Assembly (NCBI GenBank): GCA_029449235.1
Contig: JANATG010000001.1
Location: forward strand, 3,844,001 to 3,908,000
Direction: 5' to 3'
Length of the DNA: 64,000 bases
Origin: Linnemannia schmuckeri
Taxonomy: Eukaryota; Mortierellomycota; Mortierellomycetes; Mortierellales; Mortierellaceae
A model generated the notes under the pieces. The model saw only the letters and a list, made by a program, of their open reading frames with translations. It did not search any database and was not told the DNA's origin. Below, one piece after another: positions 57,601 through 64,000 of this stretch; the stretch's first letter is position 1; each line of letters begins with the position of its first letter. Made by a program: the position numbers and the translations under genes.

Positions 57601-57859
57601 ATATGTTCTTGCCCATCACCATCAATTCTTATCCTCATCGATTCTTTCCTCTCTTCCTTCATTCTTTCCTCTGTTGACCGAACATTGAACATCCATTTAA
57701 CCATCTATTCTTCTCTTCTTCCTCTTTCCTTTCAGCCTTTATTCCAGAACTTGTTGCCCACACTACTCCCGCCTCCTTGACTCTTCGATCCCCTTCTCCC
57801 CTTCGCATTCTTTTCTAGTCCCCTTTCGTCAACGCCCTATACCACACACACATCACAAA
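51665..57859. other. 6.2-kb interval without a recognisable gene
   Basis: Only short open frames without codon bias. Features seen: a (GAGGTGAAAAAG)n array at 52524-52569, T or A runs at 53700-53713, 54956-54979, 56409-56432, 57041-57052 and 57582-57595, and long pyrimidine-rich blocks (53030-53230, 55740-56130, 57450-57840). The last block is probably the leader of the RhoGAP-like gene. A non-coding RNA or an unrecognised intron-rich gene cannot be excluded. Confidence 0.5.
52524..52569. repeat. 12-bp tandem repeat (GAGGTGAAAAAG)n
   Basis: About four near-perfect 12-bp units in the non-coding interval downstream of the protease gene. In translation it would give a Glu/Val/Lys repeat, but no gene is evident around it. 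Confidence 0.8.
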
Positions 57860-60430
57860 ATGCCTTCCTTTCTCAAAAGAATTTCCTCCTTTGCCGGGAC
57901 AAAGTCATCATCGTCGGCTACCCAATCGTCTAAGGAAAAGAAGACTGTCCAACAGCCATCATCTCGCCAACTAGAAAAATCAACACAACCATACGGTAAC
58001 AATCAGCCCACATATCCTCAAAGTCATCAAAGCAAGGTGCACCACAATCACCAACGGGAAACGACGACGCGTATACAGAGTGAGGGGTCGTCGAGCAATG
58101 CTTCCACACAGTCCTCAACGTCAGCTACGCCGACCATCTCTTCAGCGTCCTCCCTCTCCCTCAGCCTGCCCGACTCTCCCGCCTCTATCGCCTCCTATGG
58201 TGGACCATCATCCTCACATCAACAGAACTCTGAGGAGTTGCAAACAAAGCTCTCTCACCTCAAGGATAGCAGCCAGCAGAAAGATAAAATTTCAGCAACA
58301 AAGCAGCAACAGCAACAACATCCATCCTCTTCTTCCTCCTCCACACAAGCAACCAACATGCCATCTATCCAACAGAGCGCCTCCCGCCCCACATCACCCA
58401 CGCAAAAGATGAAGCGCTCATCCATCAACTCGCTTTCGGTTCTCTTTCACCCTCGATCAAGATCGATGCCAATGCTTCAGGACCCCAATTCCGGCTTTGT
58501 TCCTGGTCAGAACCAATTGAAGCACTATCATTCCACACTCCTTTCCCCGACATCAACCTCCCCCATTCCAAGCAGCAGTAACCAGCGTGCTAGTATGGAT
58601 AATCTCAATGGCAGTGCGAAGCGGATGTCCGTTGTAGGCACTGTGAAGGGCAAGAAGAGCAGACCCATGTCCTTGTCGACCATGCTTTTGCAGAACGACC
58701 AGCAGTCTAGCGGTCCTCAGCCCCGTCTGCCTCATCAGGTGAAGGCTACTCGCTGGGCTAATAGAGGTGGCATTGGTGCCAACGAGATGATGGTTGATTT
58801 GGAAACGACTGGTGTCTTTGGTAAGGGGTTGATGGACTATTCCCATTGTATTCTTGGATTCTTGATGGCACAGCGGCAGCATAACATCTAACCCTTGTCT
58901 GCTAAATCCCATAATGATAATGTAGTCCCCTCCAACGGTCGTCGCCTCCGCGCAGAGTTCGTGTACCGCTCGGTCATTCAGTGCGCGGATGAAATTCGCC
59001 AGCGAGGTAAATGTTTTCCCATAGACCAAGAACAAACGTTCCTGCTCTGTAACAAAAAGAGAGCAGATGACGCGAGTTGATCTATATACGTTTCATGTTT
59101 CGTGTTACATGCCGCCAAAGGTGTCCAAATGATATCAATTGCGCAGTGTAACAAACATCTGATATGAATACCTACAATTTATTCATTAGGTCTGGTGCAC
59201 GCAGATATCTTCACAAACCCATCGCCCAAGAAGGTGATCACCGCGATGATCGCGTTGATGATCGACCAGGAACGATGTGATCTCTATCCGATGCAGTGTC
59301 TCAGGATTGACACGGTCGTGAGTCTGATGCTGAACCTGATGTCTCAGATGTCGAACCCCATCATCCCCTACGCCATCATGGAGCACTACTTCCGGCAGAG
59401 CGGACACATCACTCGCTCTTCCCTTCCGGATTCACATGGACAGAGACACTCCGAGAACCCCAGGCGGACCCCAGAGCGGGCCCTGTACTCTGCCGTTGGA
59501 GACAGTCTCCCCGTCATCCCCGCCTTGCCCCTCAAGGGCGCCTTTATGGCGTCGTCCCATGCAGGCTACCTCTGGGCTCGTGACTACTTTGACCTCCACA
59601 CCTTCCTTGCTGTCCTCCCTACCATGAATCGTGTCATCCTCTTGGAGGTGCTGCATCTCTGCCAAGAGCTTATGGAGTATCAGAACCAGAACCGATTGAC
59701 CATTAACCGGTTGGTCCAGCAAGTCGCGCCCGCCCTCTTCTCGACAGTCTTTGACCAAAAGATCTTGGAGACCATGGCTGGAGGTTCAAGGAGATGCTCC
59801 GTTTATGGAGACAGCATCAGCTCTCAGGACGCCAGCCGCGCAGAGAACCATCTCTTCACGGTCATCTTGGTCCGATTCCTCCACATTTCGTCCAGTGGCT
59901 CTCCAACGGTAGATCCAAGTTTGAATGTCTACAGGCCCGTTGCTGCCTCTGACGGAAGATCTTCATGTTCCATGCAGGATGTCGAGCCTTACGGAAGCCA
60001 TCCATCGCAAGCCTCGTTGTCAAGCGGCATGATTGGAAGTAACTACGGACACCGAAACCTCGCGTTCCGCAAGAGCCAGCAATGGCATCATAAAGAGCAG
60101 CAGGATTACCACCATCAAATGGAACGGTCCTTCCAAGAGATGGAGATCCTGCAGCGCCCCTCGCAGCACTTTGGATATCACCCTGCCAACCAAATCCAGC
60201 ACACAGTGCAGAAGTACAAGCAGTCGTCATCATCGAGTGTCAATGTCAACGATCTGGGGATCTCCCAAAAGGTCCATGAGCCTCGACGGTCTCCTTCTCA
60301 GGATACCAACACTGGTCTGAATGTCGGCGATGACTTTGCGCTGCCTGGACCGACACTCGAGAGCGGCCACAGTGACCATATCTGGCGCGGTCATGGCAGT
60401 CGACATGAACAGAGGATTACTGTTATGTAA
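57860..60430 (+). CDS. RhoGAP-like domain protein lacking the catalytic arginine
   Basis: Three exons (57860-58820, 58926-59006, 59190-60430) close in phase 1 to 760 residues. Residues 1-300 are Ser/Gln/Pro-rich low complexity beginning MPSFLKRISSFAG (possible amphipathic helix), with Lys/Arg/Ser blocks such as KRSSINSLSVLFHPRSRS. The domain starts near TTGVFGVPSNGRR (about 315) and runs through YRSVIQCADEIRQRGLVHAD, LRIDTVVSLMLNLM and RVILLEVLHLCQELMEYQNQ to RLTINRLVQQVAPALFS, the RhoGAP helix pattern. Where active RhoGAPs have G-I-[FY]-R-x-x-G, this protein has DIFTNPS, so the arginine finger appears absent. The RhoGAP-like domain of OCRL is likewise inactive. The C-terminal 200 residues are low complexity. 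A scaffold or GTPase-binding role is inferred. Confidence 0.82.
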
Positions 60431-61745
60431 ACTTACAGTACTATTTCTTTTCCTCGCTTGAATTGTAGATTTTTTTTCATGTATAAGAAGCTTTTACCTC
60501 GCTCATTCACTTTCACGCACCTTTTTTAAAGCACTTAATAAAAATTATCATCAGCATGTCCATAAAAAAACACAAGTAAAAGGGGCCGTGGACAGTGAGG
60601 AGTGAACCAGACAAAAAAATTGCACGCTCTTGATTCCTTTTCTCTCTCATCCTTTCTTTTCCTTCTTCATTCAAAAAGAGAGAGAAAGAGGGGATACCTT
60701 TCTCCTCCTTTTCTTCTCTCTCTCTTCCATCTCTGTTTCTCATCAAAATAGGAGACCGAAAGTCCAAAAAGGGGGTGAGGAAGGTTTAAAATGGTTCAGA
60801 CCTGATTTTCGCAAAGCATTCACTTTTTTTCTCTCTCTAACTTGCTTCTCTTTTCGACCATCCTGTTCTATTCTTTTGCTGTTGATCTCTCCTTTTCTTC
60901 CTTTTATTTCTTCCAAACCTTTCTTCATCCTTTTTTTCTATCCGTGGATCACCTCTCTTTTTTCTTCTCCCCCCCAGATAATTTATCCATCCTTCTCAAC
61001 GCATATATGTATATTTCTACATAACATAAAAAGTGAGTTTCTATGAGACCATTCGCAGTCGCTGGGCTGGTTCTCACATCATGTCTCACCATCCTGCCTC
61101 AATCACCTCGGCAACGTTGTCGACGCACAAAGCGTTGATCGTCAGGATAGCAATCAATAACAGCAATAGCAATAACAGAACCCATTACAAATACGCGATG
61201 ATATCTATGAGCAACAGCCAATGACCCAAGATCAAGACTGTTATTCTGTAGCCTGGAACCATGAAAAGAAGAAGCATCATTACAGCCATCATGACCACCA
61301 TAAACATAAGGATCATCATCATAAGCATGATCATGGACATCATCACGAACCTAATAATGTCTCCGCAAGCGCATCAGGCGCGTGGATTGTAGTTTTTTTT
61401 TTTTATCATTTCCCAACTCCTTGTCGCTTGGACCAACCCAACAATACATTGCGCCACCAAAAATGTGAGCATTGTGACTATCATTTCGAATGTTGTTTAC
61501 ATTTCGCGCTCGTTTTTTTTCTTTTTTTTTATTTGTCCACCTTGTCCACCTTGTCCACCGCACCACTTCATTACATTGTTCGTGCAGCAAACCTCCTTGG
61601 CTCATCGACATTCCCTTCCCTCTACTCTCTCTTCCCTTCACGTTCGCCTTTAGCATATCCTCCTTTCTCATTCACACCTCCGCTACACTACATACGAACG
61701 CTTCTCGTCTAAATATCATAATCCAAAGAATACATAAAGGAAACA
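60431..61745. other. Intergenic region, with a His-rich open frame
   Basis: 1.3 kb of 3' UTR, pyrimidine-rich sequence and the RIX1 leader. At 61221-61390 a frame reads MTQDQDCYSVAWNHEKKKHH followed by a Lys/Asp/His-repetitive stretch of about 30 residues. It sits on a CAT/CAC simple repeat and ends at a GTAGTT that could be a splice donor, but no partner exon is found. I do not call it a gene. Confidence 0.45.
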
Positions 61746-62855
61746 ATGGCTGCAGTCGTACAAGCAACGCCCGCCAACCTATTGGACTCGTTGATCCGCC
61801 GCTATCTCAAGGACGACCTGACAGTCTGCGACTATGTGCCCTTTGTTCTCGAGACCATCACCCATCACCGTCTCTTGCACGACCGCAACGATCACCCCGA
61901 CACCACTACTGGACAGCAATCAACTCAACATCGTATCTGGACCCAGCGTCTCCGTGCCCTCCTCGAGTCTCAGCAGCCCGGCGCGCGGTTCGCAGGGGTA
62001 TGCTTTGTTCGCATCACCGCCCAGCAGAGTGCTTCCATGTTTTCGGATCACGTCAGGACTTGGGTCACCCTCCTCGTTGGCATGCTCTCGGTATTTTTTT
62101 GTGTTTTTTTCTTAGATATATCGAGATGGATTATATTTTGGACGTTCACTTACAACTCGATGCATACCTGATACTAATCCTCGCATTGGCTTATTCTATG
62201 CGTAATCTAGAAACACGAGAGTACAGCAAACTTGGAAGCGATTATCAATACATTGTCAGAGCTATTTGCCAAGACTGCCAAGAGACCTGATATGAAGAGC
62301 GATGTCACGTCTAAATATCTGCCCGACTTTCACAACCATATATTGAATCATAAGGACAGAAAAGAGCTCCTTGTAAGATCTCCACTTATTCTATGCTTTC
62401 TGTCAGGGAAATGGAGTACTTCGAGTGATATCCTCAGAGCTTCTTTCTAACTTCTTTCTAACTAACTTTGATTATCAGCCTACGATTTACAAGGCGCTCA
62501 CGCAGTCCGTGACATTGTTCCCTACAACTTTCCGTTTGGCAGTGGATAGGACAGAGGCGTTGTGCGTTGCTTACATGGATGGGCGGTTCGATATGGAGCC
62601 CGAGGTGACCAAGGCAGCTGCGACCTGTTTTGCGGCACTACACACTGCTGGAGGCAAGAACCCCAACCACCCTACAGAGAGAATTACACCCTCGGAGCAA
62701 TGGCGTAGTAACGTTCAGGAGGTCATCAAGGCCATGCATAGATGTTTGAACGAGCTGCTCACCACCGTTGACGAAGGTACCTTTTTTTTTTTTTTGTTTC
62801 TTTCATCACATTTGGGTCGTTCAGTTGATAGTCAAAATGTGCAGCTAATTTAGTC

Positions 62856-62899
<44 letters not shown>

Positions 62900-64000
62900 A
62901 GTAGATAAGGCAGATCAAGCAGAGATGGCAGGCAGGAACAAGTACTTGACCGGCATGCCCGCGCCTGCCAAGGATGCAGTGGAGAGATATCCTCAGTTGT
63001 TTGCACGATTTGCCAGTCTGTCCAAGGTCTTGAACGCGTGCCTGACATGCCCAACCAAGGAGGCCGTGCATTTGCCTCTCAACAACCTCATCGCCCTTTT
63101 GACTCGCGTCTACAATACCAATGCCAAGACACCCATGTCAGATGCTCGTGGAATTGACCAGCAGGAGTACTTTATCTTAATCGCTGGTATCTCTTCCGTT
63201 CATCTGGCCGCTAACGAGGTCTTGAAGACTTTGCTAGCAACTGCACAGGATCATTTGGTCCGCCACATGTCCCACCTTGCCTCGATCGCCATCAAATCCA
63301 TCCGTCACTCGTCTGGATCCAGCAGCATCCTTCGGAGCTCGACCTACTCTGTGATCGAGTCCTTTATTCAGGCGTTCGGGATCCCATTTGTCAACATGGT
63401 CCAGGTACCCTTGATGGCTGCTCTTCTGGAGGACTTGCGCATGCCCTCTGCCCGCGTGGTTAACCCTCTCGAGATTGGTGCTGGAGGATCCAACCCCAAC
63501 AGCCGTGCCAACAATCATACCAACACCACCAAGCACAAGGGAGGCGCTGGAAAGAACCGTCGAGGCGGTAATGTTAACCACGCTAACCTTTCTGCCCTGA
63601 ACTCACTGGAGGAGGTTATCAGTGCCCAGGTGTTTACTGCCGCTTTGGACATCTTGTCCCTGGTTCTGACGACCTCGGGTCCCAACCTGTCCCCTCACGC
63701 CCGTGCCGCTGCTGACACGTTAGTCGTCACCCACCTGTTGAACAGCCAGCATCATGTTAACCCCATCGAGCAATCTGAGACACCCTTCTACACGACCATG
63801 GTTCGCGCTCAACTCTACAAGGCCCTGACGGCTTCTGTCTCGTCTCCCGGTGAGACTCAGTCGAGCTTGGTCCCTCTTAGTGTGGGAATCTTCAAGGCTG
63901 GTCTGAACGATCCCGAGAAGTTTGTAAGAGACAATTGTACAACTGCCTTGACGATCTGTGACTTGGTGATGCACAGCCACTTGCCCCCCATGCAGCGCGC
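61746..64000 (+). CDS. RIX1: Pre-rRNA processing protein Rix1/PELP1 (5' part, cut by window end)
   Basis: Rix1 is a subunit of the Rix1-Ipi1-Ipi3 complex that prepares pre-60S particles and helps ITS2 removal. Four exons are seen: 61746-62090, 62211-62372, 62479-62776 and 62905 to the window edge, with frame maintained (about 633 codons so far). Signatures of the N-terminal helical repeat domain are RFAGVCFVRI (with ITAQQSASMF), FHNHILNHKDRKELL, LFPTTFRLAVDRTEALCVAYMD and YPQLFARFASLSKVLNAC. A basic Gly/Asn/Arg-rich loop (GGAGKNRRGG) lies near 63540-63570. Intron 3 contains a T run of about 43. The 3' end, including the usual acidic tail, lies outside the window. Confidence 0.85.
62856..62898. 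repeat. Poly(T) tract in RIX1 intron 3
   Basis: About 43 consecutive T directly before the GAGTAG acceptor of exon 4, an extreme polypyrimidine tract. The exact length is prone to sequencing error. Confidence 0.8.

Noticed and set aside
57751..57761. Second copy of the MITE terminus (TTGTTGCCCAC) in the leader of the RhoGAP-like gene
   Set aside because: Only 11 bp match, with no partner terminus or GTTGCC cluster nearby; likely chance.

Overview
This window is nuclear DNA of a filamentous fungus, most likely an early-diverging lineage such as Mucoromycota/Mortierellomycotina (an inference from gene structure and content, not from a database match). The genes are eukaryotic: compact spliceosomal introns (45 to about 780 nt, GT-AG), pyrimidine-rich 5' leaders, many poly(T)/poly(A) tracts, cytosolic ribosomal proteins, nuclear tRNA genes, a bifunctional trehalose enzyme, a pepsin-like protease, and LTR and non-LTR retroelements. 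I rebuilt the multi-exon models by hand. In every conserved gene except the one cut off by the window edge, the reading frame closes exactly over all junctions.

Layout. 0.1-1.2 kb: an Ala/Glu/Pro-rich protein of unknown function. 3.2-6.4 kb: convergent ribosomal protein genes RPS15 (+) and RPL26 (-). 6.6 kb: tRNA-Leu(AAG). 7.2-9.0 kb: a multipass membrane protein. 9.2-11.0 kb: the ubiquitin E2 variant MMS2 (-). 11.4-14.5 kb: bifunctional trehalose-6-phosphate synthase/phosphatase (-). 16.3-17.1 kb: a small NDUFA4/MLRQ-type mitochondrial protein (-). 18.9-21.2 kb: a Sec14/CRAL-TRIO protein. 21.7-24.9 kb: NOP14 (-). 26.2-28.9 kb: a CDK10-type kinase. 29.1-30.7 kb: a probable mitochondrial membrane protein. 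32.2-35.1 kb: a ten-exon MFS permease of the allantoate/ACS type.

From about 35.2 to 49.2 kb the DNA is accessory. It holds a decayed LINE 3' end, orphan or decayed coding sequence, a MITE-like element with inverted ends, and tRNA-Gly(GCC). A Ty3/gypsy element with an intact 1611-codon Gag-Pol follows; its two LTRs are in inverted, not direct, orientation. Then come three 5'-truncated LINE copies with poly(A) tails, a third LTR fragment and tRNA-Arg(ACG). The gypsy element ends 22 bp upstream of the tRNA-Gly gene, reminiscent of Ty3 targeting.

Beyond the nest lie an aspartic protease gene (50.2-51.7 kb), a 6.2-kb stretch without a recognisable gene, a gene with a RhoGAP-like domain (57.9-60.4 kb), and the 5' part of RIX1 (61.7 kb to the window edge). 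Several genes serve ribosome production (RPS15, RPL26, NOP14, RIX1). The rest are ordinary single genes with no sign of a metabolic cluster.
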